A DNA stretch of 21,243 nucleotides from CAZPAH01 sp964584495 (lineage in GTDB: Bacteria > Krumholzibacteriota > Krumholzibacteriia > Krumholzibacteriales > Krumholzibacteriaceae), in assembly GCA_964584495.1 (NCBI GenBank), contig CAZPAH010000041.1, positions 1 through 21,243 of the forward strand, given 5' to 3'. Of this stretch, positions 14,554 to 21,243 are shown one piece after another. The notes under the pieces are model-generated. The model had not been told where the DNA came from. It made no database searches and saw only the letters and a program-made list of their open reading frames with translations. Position 1 is the first letter of the stretch; every line of letters starts with the position of its first letter. The position numbers were made by a program, and so were the translations under genes.

Positions 14554-15195
14554 CTACCAGTTGTATTCGGGCATGTTCCAGTCCTTGATGATCCGGCGCT
14601 GGTTCCCCTTGTACCAGTCGAAGTTTTCAGCGTAACGGTTCGCCCCCTCGGCCTTGCCCTCCATGATCAACTTCTTGAGACGGTCGAAACCGGCGATCAG
14701 CGACTCGGGCCTCGGCATGCAGCCGGCCACGTACACGTCGACCGGTATATAGTAATCGAGACGTTTGATCGTGTTGTAGCTGTCCCAGTACATCCCTCCG
14801 TTGACGGTGCACGAGCCGAGCCCCATCACGAACTTCGGGTTCTGCATCTGCTCGTAGCTGCGGACGATCCGCTTCAGCGTCTTCACCGAGGCGTAGCCGC
14901 CTATGATGAACAGCCCCGCCTGGCGGGGCGTGGGCCGCGGGAATATCCCGTAGCGGGAGATGTCGAACCGTGCCGTGAAGAGGGGCCTCAGCTCGATAGC
15001 CCCGCAGCCGGTTCCGAAGGCGAGGATGAAGATCGAATTCGCCTGCGCCCAGTTGTAGAAATTGCGAACGATCCTGTTAGCCGCGGGCGCGGCCGCCTTC
15101 GGGCGCGCGTCGCAGAAAAACTCGCTCATCTCGTATTCGCTCGAGTAGCGGCAGCTTTCCATCGAGTCATTCAACTTCTTTTCTTTCTCATCCAT
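14554..15195 (-). CDS. mbxJ: NuoB/MbxJ-like subunit with only three of the usual cluster cysteines
   Basis: The small subunit that holds the cluster next to the catalytic pocket between NuoB and NuoD (213 residues). The family core runs from FILAFGTGCGAIELRP through FGIFPRPTP-like RYGIFPRPTPRQAGLFIIGG to VMGLGSCTVNGGMYW and VYVAGCMPRPESLI. Complex I has four ligands including a tandem CC; here the tandem is Cys64-Gly65, with Cys129 and Cys159, so one ligand is missing. This matches the idea of a site-differentiated 4Fe-4S cluster with an open iron, as described for the archaeal sulfane-sulfur reductase MBS. Two further cysteines (15 and 28) in the extra N-terminal segment could substitute. 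It lies 13 bases after the nuoH-like gene and 5 before the nuoC-like gene. Confidence 0.92.
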   Translation of the reverse strand: MDEKEKKLNDSMESCRYSSEYEMSEFFCDARPKAAAPAANRIVRNFYNWAQANSIFILAFGTGCGAIELRPLFTARFDISRYGIFPRPTPRQAGLFIIGGYASVKTLKRIVRSYEQMQNPKFVMGLGSCTVNGGMYWDSYNTIKRLDYYIPVDVYVAGCMPRPESLIAGFDRLKKLIMEGKAEGANRYAENFDWYKGNQRRIIKDWNMPEYNW

Positions 15196-15208
15196 TCTCG
15201 CTTACCTC

Positions 15209-16120
15209 TCACATCGAGGAGACGATTACCGCCAGCACGCCGATGGCGGAAGGAATCCCGACGAACCACCTTACCGACTGCTCGACCCGGAATCGCGGGA
15301 AAACAACCCCGACGAAAACCGAGATCATCATTATAAGAAATACCTTTATCATCATCTCGGGGAGCGAGGTCGCCCCGCCGAAGAAGAGGTTCATGAAGAG
15401 TATCAGTTTCGCGCTGGCGAAAAGGGCCCGGTTGCTCTGTAGAAGGGCCAGGAAAGAGGAGTGAAACTCGGTCGGAGGCCCAATAGGTATCTCCTGGGGG
15501 GCCAGGTGGACGTCGAAGGGCGAATGCATCATCATTCCGAGGAACGCCATCATCCCCGCCGCCGTCGCCAGTGGATTGGTGATCATGCTCCAGTGCGCCG
15601 CCCCTCCCTGCTGGGCCGCCACGATGTCCGTGATGGAAAGAGTATGGTACTGCACGGCGAGCGATATGATGGCGAGCGCGAATGGAAGCTCCGAGGCCGT
15701 AACCTGGGAGAGACCGCGCATGATCCCCATCGCCGAGTATGGGTGTCCGCTCTCGGCGGCTCCCAAAGCCATCCCCAGCATCCCGAAGAAGATGAAGTAC
15801 ACGACCAGCAGGACATCACCGGCGAAGCTGAAGTTCTGCATCCACGACGATCCGTAGACTACCGGGATAAAGAGAAACAATCCCACACCGCCGCCGATCC
15901 GGAAAACAGGGCCGAGGTAGAACATGATTCCGTGACTGACCGCGGTGCGCATCGAAATGGTCTTCAGTATATTCACGTAGGGCTGCCAGACGGGGGGACC
16001 GAAACGCCCGTGCACGCGGGCGACGATCTTCTGTATGATCCCCATCATCAGGAGGCCGTATGCCATTACAACCGATATCGAGGCGATGGCGTAGACGATT
16101 CTCAGGAGCATATGCATCAT
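15209..16120 (-). CDS. mbxM: NuoH/MbxM-like membrane subunit
   Basis: The membrane subunit that docks the soluble arm onto the pump modules (303 residues, about eight transmembrane helices). Diagnostic stretches are KIVARVHGRFGPPVWQPYVN (cytoplasmic loop 1 of NuoH), MRGLSQVTASELPFALAI, and SPFDVHLAPQEIPIGPPTEF, the conserved loop that contacts NuoB and NuoD. The shorter acidic loop compared with complex I NuoH resembles the hydrogenase and Mbx versions. I used the first ATG at 16120, which overlaps the pump-fusion stop as ATGA; a second ATG follows immediately. Its position right after the pumps and before the nuoB-like gene is as in Mbx clusters. Confidence 0.93.
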   Translation of the reverse strand: MMHMLLRIVYAIASISVVMAYGLLMMGIIQKIVARVHGRFGPPVWQPYVNILKTISMRTAVSHGIMFYLGPVFRIGGGVGLFLFIPVVYGSSWMQNFSFAGDVLLVVYFIFFGMLGMALGAAESGHPYSAMGIMRGLSQVTASELPFALAIISLAVQYHTLSITDIVAAQQGGAAHWSMITNPLATAAGMMAFLGMMMHSPFDVHLAPQEIPIGPPTEFHSSFLALLQSNRALFASAKLILFMNLFFGGATSLPEMMIKVFLIMMISVFVGVVFPRFRVEQSVRWFVGIPSAIGVLAVIVSSM

Positions 16121-19100
16121 CTCGCGCCTCCCGAAATGAGGTAGAGCAGAGCTCCGAATATGAAGATGTAGAGGGCGTAGGTCTGCGCGTTACCTGTGTA
16201 TATCTGCCGGAGCGCTCCGGCTATAGTATCGGTCCACTCACCAACACCGTTCCAGAAGGAGCGCACAAGGGGCCTTAGAAGCGGGCCGGCCGCCCTTTCG
16301 TACGGCGTGAAGAAACGGTAGGCGTAGTGGGTCGTCTCGGGCGTATGGGGCCGCTCGGCTGCGTAGACGATATTGAACTGTTTCACCTTCTGCGGCCTCG
16401 GGCTTATAAGGAGCAGGATAATGAGCATCGCCGCGAAGACCCCTCCGACCGTGATCATCACGACTGTAGGATTCCAGTATCCCAGCGGGCCGGCCGCGGT
16501 CATCCCGTTCCAGGCCAGATTGGCCGGGAAAACCGGAGCTATAACGCCCGAGATGTAGCGGATAAAGAAGCCCGGCGTCGCGGAGAGGATCATTATCGCC
16601 GCGATCAGGATATACTGCGGGAGGAGCAGGAAACCGGGGGCTTTCTTCACATCGCGGAACCGTGTTTTCGGCTGTCCTAGAAATATTGCGTGAATAAGCC
16701 TGAAGCAGTAGAGAAACGCCACCGTGCCTCCGAGGAAGGCCAGGGCCGTCTGCAGGTACCAGCCTCGCTCTATCAGGGCGTTGTATAGAAGCCACTTTCC
16801 GCCGAATCCTGTCAGGGGCGGAACGCCCGAAAGGGCGATGATCCCTATCATCACGGATATGAACGATAACGGCATCCGTTTTATCAACCCGCCCATCTCG
16901 TACATCTTTCTCGTGCCGGTCCTGTGAATGACGCCGGCCACCGCCAGGAAGAGGAGCCCCTTGAAGAGAAGGTGATTGACGGTGTGGTAGAGCGCGGCCA
17001 CCCAGCCGATATGATTCATAGCGGCGAGGGCCAGCAGGATGTAGCCTACCTGCCCGACGCTCGACCAGGCGAGAAGCCGTTTGGCGTCCTCCTGGAATAC
17101 GGCATAGAGCGTGGCGAAGAAGGCCGTCAGCGCCCCGATCCAGCCGAGCGCCGTATAGACGACTCCGGCACCGAGGAATCCGGATCCTGCGCGTCCGAAC
17201 AGCACCACTAATCCGAGTATTCCCGCCTTTGAGAGTACCCCCGAGAGAAGGGGCGACACGCCGTCCTCGGCCTCGGTGTACGCGTCGGGCGCCCATATGT
17301 GGAGCCCGATAGCCGCGATCTTCACCAGCATCCCCAAGGCTATCAGCAGAAATGCGGCGGGGCCCCCCGAGGCGAGCGAGCCGAGCGATTCGATGCCGAT
17401 CGATCCACCCGCGGCCGCTTCAGCCATGGCGAAGCCCGTCATCAGCATGAAGGCGCCTCCGAGAGAGAAGATGATGAAGCGGTATGCCGCCTTCTCCGCA
17501 TCAGCCCCCCTCAATATCAGCAGGTAGGATGACAGGGTCATTATCTCCCACGCCAGGAAGAAACCCAGAAGCGTGGATGCCGAGGCAAGATCGATCAGAG
17601 AGACTATCATGGCCACGGCCAAAGGGTAATACCCGATCGACCGCCTGCCGCGGTATAAAGACCCGGCAAGAAGAATCAACCCGCCGCCGGCAAAAAAGAC
17701 GGCGAAGAAAAGCGCGAATCCCGTGAGCCCCGGAATCATCCTGTAGGAGACCGCGGCAAGCATCAAGAGGGCCAGAACCCCCTTGATCTTCTCGGGAAGC
17801 TTCCAGAGCAGGGCGAGAAGCAGAGCGGCGGCCGGCCCCCAAAGCCATCCGTGCCGTGCGGGAAGTATTCTCATTCCAAGCAGCAGACCGGAGACCCCTG
17901 CGATCACAGCGAATATCCAGACCGGCAGCAGGCGGGCCGCACCGGCCTTTTCCACGGCCCTCTCATCTCCACCCCTGCCCGCGGCGTAGCCCAGCCAACG
18001 AAGGAGGTAGGCCGCCTCGAGCAGCGAGCCGAGGAGCAGCGCGGCTATGAACAGATACGATCCGCGTCCCGCCAAGCTTATTACGAGCTCCCACTTCGCC
18101 CAGAATCCCGCAAAGGGGGGCAGCCCCAGCAGGGCGACCGAGAAGAGGCCGAAGGGGACGAGAAGGGCCGGCCTCGAGGCCAGGGAACGCCAGTCCCTTA
18201 TGTCATCGCGCCGGACTATCCCGGCAATCCAGTAGAGCCCCGCCTTTGCTGTGAAATGGTTGATGAAAAGCGCCCCGGCAACCAAGGTTAGAGCGGAGGC
18301 GGAGGGCTCGACGGCGAAGCCGAGGGATATGACCGAAAGAAGGAGCCCCATATGCCCCACCGAGGAGTACCCGAGTAGACGCGTCGCGCTTCTCTGCCTC
18401 AACCCCATCAGGTTCGATGCGATGAAAGTCGCCATGCCTGCGACAGCCGAACCTTCCCGCAGTCCCTCGCCGGCAAGCGGCAGTATCTTGTATATGGCAA
18501 AAAGCACCGCCCCAGAGCCCGCGACCGATATCAGCGCCGACACTCCGGGATCGGCCGACTGGTAGACGTCGAGCGCCCATCCGTTCGCCGGAAACTGCTT
18601 ATTCTCGATTATCAGTGAGAAGAGGAGCAGGAAAGCGGCAAGGGCTCCCGTCGTCCCTGGATTATTCGCCATAAATAACAGCATCCCGTCGATATTCAGA
18701 GTGCCCGACACCCCGTATAGAAGGATGATCCCGAGGAGCATGAAGATCGATGCGATACCGCCGGCGACGGCGTACTTGAAGCTCGCGGCGAGCGAACGGG
18801 CGGTTCCACGAAGCGCTATCAGCACGTAGCTGGAGATGGCGGCCACTTCGAGAAAGACGAAGAGGTTGAAGATGTCGCGCGTCATGACGATCCCGCCGAA
18901 CCCGAGGGTGAATAGAAGAAGCAGCGAGCGTGAACGCGCCCCTCGCTCTTCAAGGAATTCGTGCAGGTATAGTCCGCCGAGTAGAGAGGCGAATGAGATC
19001 GCGAACAGCAGAAAAGCCTCGGCCGGTCCCAGCCGGAGGTTGATCGACAGCGGCGGCCTGAACCCCGCGGTGAAAACTTCCACAGTCTTCCCCGTTCCCC

Positions 19101-19257
19101 CCGCGAACCGGTAAAGGTAGCCGGCCGGGATCATTGCCGCCGCAAGAAGCGCCAAGATCATCATCCATGCGCCTACACCTCTCCTCGCCCTCTCAAAAAG
19201 CGGTAGAAGGAAGGACGCGCCGAGTAGAATGATAATTATGTATATCGGACTTACCAT
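16117..19257 (-). CDS. Double proton/sodium pump: two MrpD/NuoN-type modules fused in one chain
   Basis: An integral membrane protein of 1046 residues, about twice the normal length for MrpD, NuoN or MbxH. The first module (about 1-485) has the pump signature: Glu137 in NLFVFLEVAAISSYV, Lys220 in IENKQFPANGWALDVYQSAD, SSVGHMG (299-304), NHFTAKAGLYW with Lys338, and PPFAGFWAKWE with Lys388. The second (about 486-1046) repeats it with Glu571 in LAWEIMTLSSYLLIL, Lys646 in LVKIAAIGLHIWAPD, SSVGQVGYI, NHLLFKGLLFL and PPLTGFGGKW. A C-terminal extension (LVRSFWNGVGEWTDTI and a last helix) resembles the ends of MbxH'- and HyfB-type subunits. Archaeal MBS carries two separate such genes, mbxH and mbxH'. 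The frame is unbroken. It overlaps the mrpC-like gene by seven bases and the nuoH-like gene by four. Confidence 0.92.
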   Translation of the reverse strand: MVSPIYIIIILLGASFLLPLFERARRGVGAWMMILALLAAAMIPAGYLYRFAGGTGKTVEVFTAGFRPPLSINLRLGPAEAFLLFAISFASLLGGLYLHEFLEERGARSRSLLLLFTLGFGGIVMTRDIFNLFVFLEVAAISSYVLIALRGTARSLAASFKYAVAGGIASIFMLLGIILLYGVSGTLNIDGMLLFMANNPGTTGALAAFLLLFSLIIENKQFPANGWALDVYQSADPGVSALISVAGSGAVLFAIYKILPLAGEGLREGSAVAGMATFIASNLMGLRQRSATRLLGYSSVGHMGLLLSVISLGFAVEPSASALTLVAGALFINHFTAKAGLYWIAGIVRRDDIRDWRSLASRPALLVPFGLFSVALLGLPPFAGFWAKWELVISLAGRGSYLFIAALLLGSLLEAAYLLRWLGYAAGRGGDERAVEKAGAARLLPVWIFAVIAGVSGLLLGMRILPARHGWLWGPAAALLLALLWKLPEKIKGVLALLMLAAVSYRMIPGLTGFALFFAVFFAGGGLILLAGSLYRGRRSIGYYPLAVAMIVSLIDLASASTLLGFFLAWEIMTLSSYLLILRGADAEKAAYRFIIFSLGGAFMLMTGFAMAEAAAGGSIGIESLGSLASGGPAAFLLIALGMLVKIAAIGLHIWAPDAYTEAEDGVSPLLSGVLSKAGILGLVVLFGRAGSGFLGAGVVYTALGWIGALTAFFATLYAVFQEDAKRLLAWSSVGQVGYILLALAAMNHIGWVAALYHTVNHLLFKGLLFLAVAGVIHRTGTRKMYEMGGLIKRMPLSFISVMIGIIALSGVPPLTGFGGKWLLYNALIERGWYLQTALAFLGGTVAFLYCFRLIHAIFLGQPKTRFRDVKKAPGFLLLPQYILIAAIMILSATPGFFIRYISGVIAPVFPANLAWNGMTAAGPLGYWNPTVVMITVGGVFAAMLIILLLISPRPQKVKQFNIVYAAERPHTPETTHYAYRFFTPYERAAGPLLRPLVRSFWNGVGEWTDTIAGALRQIYTGNAQTYALYIFIFGALLYLISGGAR

Positions 19258-19607
19258 TTAAGCTCCGTGTAATCTTCTATATCGAGACTGCCTTTTTCCG
19301 CGAACATTCTTACGATTATCGATAGAAGGAGGGCGTTGACCGCCACGCCGATCACGATCGCCGTAAGGACCAGGGCCTGGGGAACCGGGTCGACCACGCG
19401 CGCGACCGCTTCGCCCACAGGCACCGCCGAGTCGAGGATCGGGGCCGTTCTACCTTTCAGGTACCCGATCGATACCATGACAAGCTGCAATCCTGTCTCG
19501 GCGATCGCTATACCCAGCACTATCTTGACCATGTTGCTCCGGGTGAGTATCCCCCAGAACCCGATCGCCATCAGGGCTCCGCCTATGATTAAAATCCCCG
19601 TTATCAA
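19251..19607 (-). CDS. mbxG: MrpC/NuoK-like membrane subunit (MbxG type)
   Basis: A small three-helix membrane subunit (118 residues) homologous to NuoK and MrpC. It shows GFWGILTRSNMVKIVLGIAIAETGLQLVMV, with the acidic residue in the second helix (Glu37) that is conserved in this family for ion translocation. DPVPQALVLTAIVIGVAVNALLL is the typical third-helix motif. It overlaps the mbhE-mrpB fusion by four bases (ATGA) and the pump-fusion gene by seven bases, as expected for subunits made in fixed ratio. Confidence 0.93.
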   Translation of the reverse strand: MITGILIIGGALMAIGFWGILTRSNMVKIVLGIAIAETGLQLVMVSIGYLKGRTAPILDSAVPVGEAVARVVDPVPQALVLTAIVIGVAVNALLLSIIVRMFAEKGSLDIEDYTELKW

Positions 19608-20314
19608 GAGCGCCCCCCCATTCTCTCGAGTATCGAAGAAAGCTCCGTGCCCACCTTAAGTCCGATCAACGTGTATATGACCGGCATCGCGCCGGCGCTC
19701 GCTATCGAGCCGAAGCGCCCCAGGGGTAGGATCGTGCCGTCGAGAAAGCCTCCCGCGAGAAGAAGGCCGAGAAGCCCGACGATCAGATAGAAGAAACCGG
19801 ACCCCGATTCGACGGCGCCGAGCACGGTGTGCCGCAGCCGGTAGCCGGGATGTGCGAGAAAGATCAGCAGGACGGCCGAGGCGATGACCGCTCCGCCTTG
19901 AAACCCTCCGCCCGGCGTAAGGTGTCCGTTAAGGAAGATATATACGCCGAAAAATATAATAACGGGCAGGAGGTAGTCCGCGCCGGTGGTGAGTATCTCG
20001 CTGGCGGGCCTGCGTCCTCCGCCCGCCCTCGATATCTCATCCGCGTTTGTCTTAATCTTACCGCCGCCCAGAAGCAGGGCGACACCCGCCGCCGCCAGGA
20101 AAAGCACCGTCACTTCGCCCAGCGTATCGAGGCCTCGGTAGATGACGACGACGGCCGTAACCAGGTTTTGCGCTCCCAGCGCCTCGACCTCGCCTCCGGC
20201 GTAGCTGCCGGCCACCTCGCCCAGCTTGACGGGGCGCCGCCATGCCGAAACTGCTCGCAGGAGAACCAGAGCGAATAGAAGGATGACGATGATTGCCGTG
20301 ATCCGTTTAATCAT
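19604..20314 (-). CDS. MbhE-like domain fused to MrpB/MbhF-like membrane subunit
   Basis: A 236-residue membrane protein. The N-terminal part (MIKRITAIIVILLFALVLLR to about residue 85) includes NLVTAVVVIYRGLDTLGEVT, the pattern of MbhE and of the MrpA C-terminal domain. The rest matches MrpB/MnhB, with TTGADYLLPVIIFFGVYIFL, NGHLTPGGGFQGGAVIASAV and VIYTLIGLKVGTELSSIL. In archaeal hydrogenase clusters these are two genes (mbhE, mbhF). I chose the ATG at 20314 because it forms an ATGA overlap with the mbhD-like stop and begins a hydrophobic helix. The open frame continues upstream to 20596, but that part is arginine- and glycine-rich shadow sequence of the neighbouring genes. Confidence 0.9.
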   Translation of the reverse strand: MIKRITAIIVILLFALVLLRAVSAWRRPVKLGEVAGSYAGGEVEALGAQNLVTAVVVIYRGLDTLGEVTVLFLAAAGVALLLGGGKIKTNADEISRAGGGRRPASEILTTGADYLLPVIIFFGVYIFLNGHLTPGGGFQGGAVIASAVLLIFLAHPGYRLRHTVLGAVESGSGFFYLIVGLLGLLLAGGFLDGTILPLGRFGSIASAGAMPVIYTLIGLKVGTELSSILERMGGRS

Positions 20315-20565
20315 CTGTCTCTCCCTCCCCGGCTCGGCCGTGTGCGCCTCAGGGCGTATATGAATATCATCGTCGAGAGCCCCGCTCCTATCGCCGCCTC
20401 CGTCATCGCGACATCGGGGGCGGCCAGCAACAGGTAGAGAATGCTGGCGAGCAGGCTCATCAGCCCCACCGCCACCACGGCGGCCAGCAGGCTCTTGAGA
20501 TGCAGCGCGAGAATGGCTGCTAAAACCATTACCGTTCCGAGAACGGCTATCAGCGTGACAATCAT
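20311..20565 (-). CDS. MbhD-like (DUF4040) membrane subunit
   Basis: A small membrane protein of 84 residues with two or three helices. The stretch KSLLAAVVAVGLMSLLASIL then LLAAPDVAMTEAAIGAGLSTMIFIYALRR is the signature of MbhD and of the corresponding part of MrpA, where the PDVAxTEA motif is conserved. It helps form the ion-translocation unit of Mrp-type antiporters and related respiratory complexes. It overlaps mrpG by four bases and the following gene by four bases (ATGA both times). There is no full-length MrpA in the window, as in archaeal Mbh and Mbx clusters. Confidence 0.92.
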   Translation of the reverse strand: MIVTLIAVLGTVMVLAAILALHLKSLLAAVVAVGLMSLLASILYLLLAAPDVAMTEAAIGAGLSTMIFIYALRRTRPSRGGRDR

Positions 20566-20927
20566 TCCTCCGCCTCCCCTTTCCCCTCGGCTTCATCCCC
20601 GTAGCTCTCCCTCAGCCTGTCCCTCACCGAGCCCTTTGCGAGAGGTATCCCCGCGAAATGAGCGGCGCGCGCCAGGGCGTGCGACGAGATGGGATTGGTG
20701 ATCACGATGAATGCTATCAGGATTATCAGCTGCGGCAGCCAGCCCGGCCGGTATATCCCGGCGCCGAGCAGAGTCAGGATAGATCCCATGGTGGTCGACT
20801 TTGTGCCGGCCTGCATGCGGTTGTAAAGATCGGGCATCCGCAACACGCCGAGCGCCCCCAGAAAGAGGAAGAGACTTCCGCACAGGGCAATGAGAGATCC
20901 TATTATCCGTGCGATGCCGGCCATCAC
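20562..20927 (-). CDS. mrpG: MrpG/MnhG-like subunit (MbxC type)
   Basis: A three-helix membrane subunit of 121 residues in the Mrp antiporter family. It carries the family signature GVLRMPDLYNRMQAGTKSTTMG (residues 27-48), then LPQLIILIAFIVITNPISSHALARAA. The C-terminal tail after residue 95 is charged and cytoplasmic (GDEAEGKGEAEE). Neighbour overlaps are four bases at each end. It stabilises or guides ion flow in the antiporter module together with the E and F subunits. Confidence 0.94.
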   Translation of the reverse strand: MMAGIARIIGSLIALCGSLFLFLGALGVLRMPDLYNRMQAGTKSTTMGSILTLLGAGIYRPGWLPQLIILIAFIVITNPISSHALARAAHFAGIPLAKGSVRDRLRESYGDEAEGKGEAEE

Positions 20928-21184
20928 AGTCCCCCTTCCAGGTAACGTGCCACGGCCACAACGCCTATGAAGCTCAGTATGCCGTAGACGATCGCGACAT
21001 CGAGGTAGATCACGCGTCCCGAGAAAAGAGCGTACAGCACCATTACGGATATCGAGATCACGGTCAGGGTGTCCAGGGCGACGGTCCGGTCCGCGGCTGT
21101 CGGTCCTAGGGCGAACCTGACGGCCGCGAGCAGAATTCCGGCGAGAGCCAGCGCCCCGGCGATATGCAAGATCAGGTCAGCCAA
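20924..21184 (-). CDS. mrpF: MrpF/MnhF-like subunit (MbxB type), TTG start
   Basis: A small three-helix membrane subunit. The core ALAGILLAAVRFALGPTAADR followed by VALDTLTVISISVMVLYALF is the MrpF signature (RxxxGPTxxDRVxALD). I favour a TTG start at 21184-21182 (86 residues). It has GGAGG six bases upstream, puts the first helix at the N-terminus and overlaps the end of the mrpE-like gene by eight bases. An upstream ATG at 21220 would add twelve polar residues that overlap mrpE in another frame and has no better ribosome-binding site. It overlaps mrpG by four bases. Confidence 0.88.
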   Translation of the reverse strand: MADLILHIAGALALAGILLAAVRFALGPTAADRTVALDTLTVISISVMVLYALFSGRVIYLDVAIVYGILSFIGVVAVARYLEGGL

Positions 21185-21243
21185 AGAGGACCTCCAGGAA
21201 GCGCTCGAACCCGGCGACAATCTTTCTGGTCGCCTCTTCCTCA
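21177..21243 (-). CDS. C-terminal end of an MrpE/MnhE-like subunit (partial)
   Basis: Only the last 21 codons are in the window, reading ...EEEATRKIVAGFERFLEVLFG and a TGA at 21179-21177. The identity is inferred from position: mrpE precedes mrpF and mrpG in Mrp, Mbh and Mbx clusters, and an amphipathic, charged C-terminus fits MnhE. The TGA overlaps the TTG start of mrpF by eight bases. The residues alone would not identify the family. Confidence 0.6.
   Translation of the reverse strand, partial: EEEATRKIVAGFERFLEVLFG

Noticed and set aside
12813..15195. Reading the NuoB/C/D genes as an active group 4 [NiFe] hydrogenase
   Set aside because: Two of four Ni-Fe cysteine ligands are missing in the NuoD-like subunit, so the metal centre could not form in the usual way.
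20315..20596. N-terminal extension of the MbhE-MrpB gene
   Set aside because: This part overlaps the mbhD-like gene fully in another frame, is rich in Arg, Gly and Asp, and the ATGA overlap at 20314 gives a natural start.
1..21243. CRISPR arrays, insertion sequences, phage genes or attachment sites
   Set aside because: I saw no regularly spaced direct repeats, transposase or integrase genes, or terminal inverted repeats with target duplications anywhere in the window.

Overview
The window is a stretch of bacterial chromosome of about 58% GC. All protein genes lie on the minus strand, and one candidate small RNA lies on the plus strand. The pheS-rplT-rpmI-infC-thrS block is a bacterial translation cluster. 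A FadL/OmpP1-type outer-membrane protein with a signal peptide points to a Gram-negative cell envelope. ATA, AGG and AGA codons are common. The respiratory genes point to anaerobic or low-oxygen metabolism. I cannot name the phylum; an uncultivated Gram-negative lineage is my guess, not a result.

Layout in the direction of transcription (right to left). (1) 21243-10548 is one long, tightly overlapping operon. It begins with a partial mrpE-like gene, then mrpF, mrpG, mbhD-like, an mbhE-mrpB fusion, an mrpC/nuoK-like gene, one 1046-residue protein made of two MrpD/NuoN-type pumps, nuoH-, nuoB-, nuoC- and nuoD-like genes, a NuoI-GltD fusion and a two-motif rubrerythrin. The order matches the archaeal Mbx/MBS (membrane-bound sulfane-sulfur reductase) clusters, including the presence of two pump modules. 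(2) 10459-8963 encodes a FadL-like porin, followed by a strong terminator at 8870-8832. (3) 8830-8331 has no gene but holds a long imperfect hairpin and a perfect 20-bp palindrome. (4) 8330-6966 encodes a CCA-adding/poly(A) polymerase-type nucleotidyltransferase with an HD domain. (5) 6842-6733 is a divergent promoter region. It faces a cysteine-rich unknown protein (6732-6436) on one side and a candidate structured RNA on the plus strand (6843-6964) on the other. (6) 6135-1 carries dnaK, tRNA-Val(GAC), thrS, infC, rpmI, rplT and the start of pheS.

The most interesting system is the respiratory complex. Its NuoD-like subunit keeps the first cysteine of each [NiFe] CxxC motif but has glutamate in place of the second, in both motifs, so it should not be a hydrogenase. 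Its NuoB-like subunit shows only three of the four usual cluster cysteines, which resembles the site-differentiated cluster described for MBS. The two pumps are fused into one chain. The subunit in the NuoI position is fused to a complete FAD/NAD(P)-binding GltD-like module with two more cysteine-rich cluster sites. Together this suggests an ion-pumping complex that links NAD(P)H, ferredoxin and perhaps a sulfur acceptor, with a translationally coupled peroxide-scavenging rubrerythrin. The actual substrate is inferred, not shown.

Other points of note are an ATC start codon with a perfect Shine-Dalgarno sequence for infC, a hairpin with a T-run ahead of it, and the unassigned plus-strand RNA with a near-consensus promoter.
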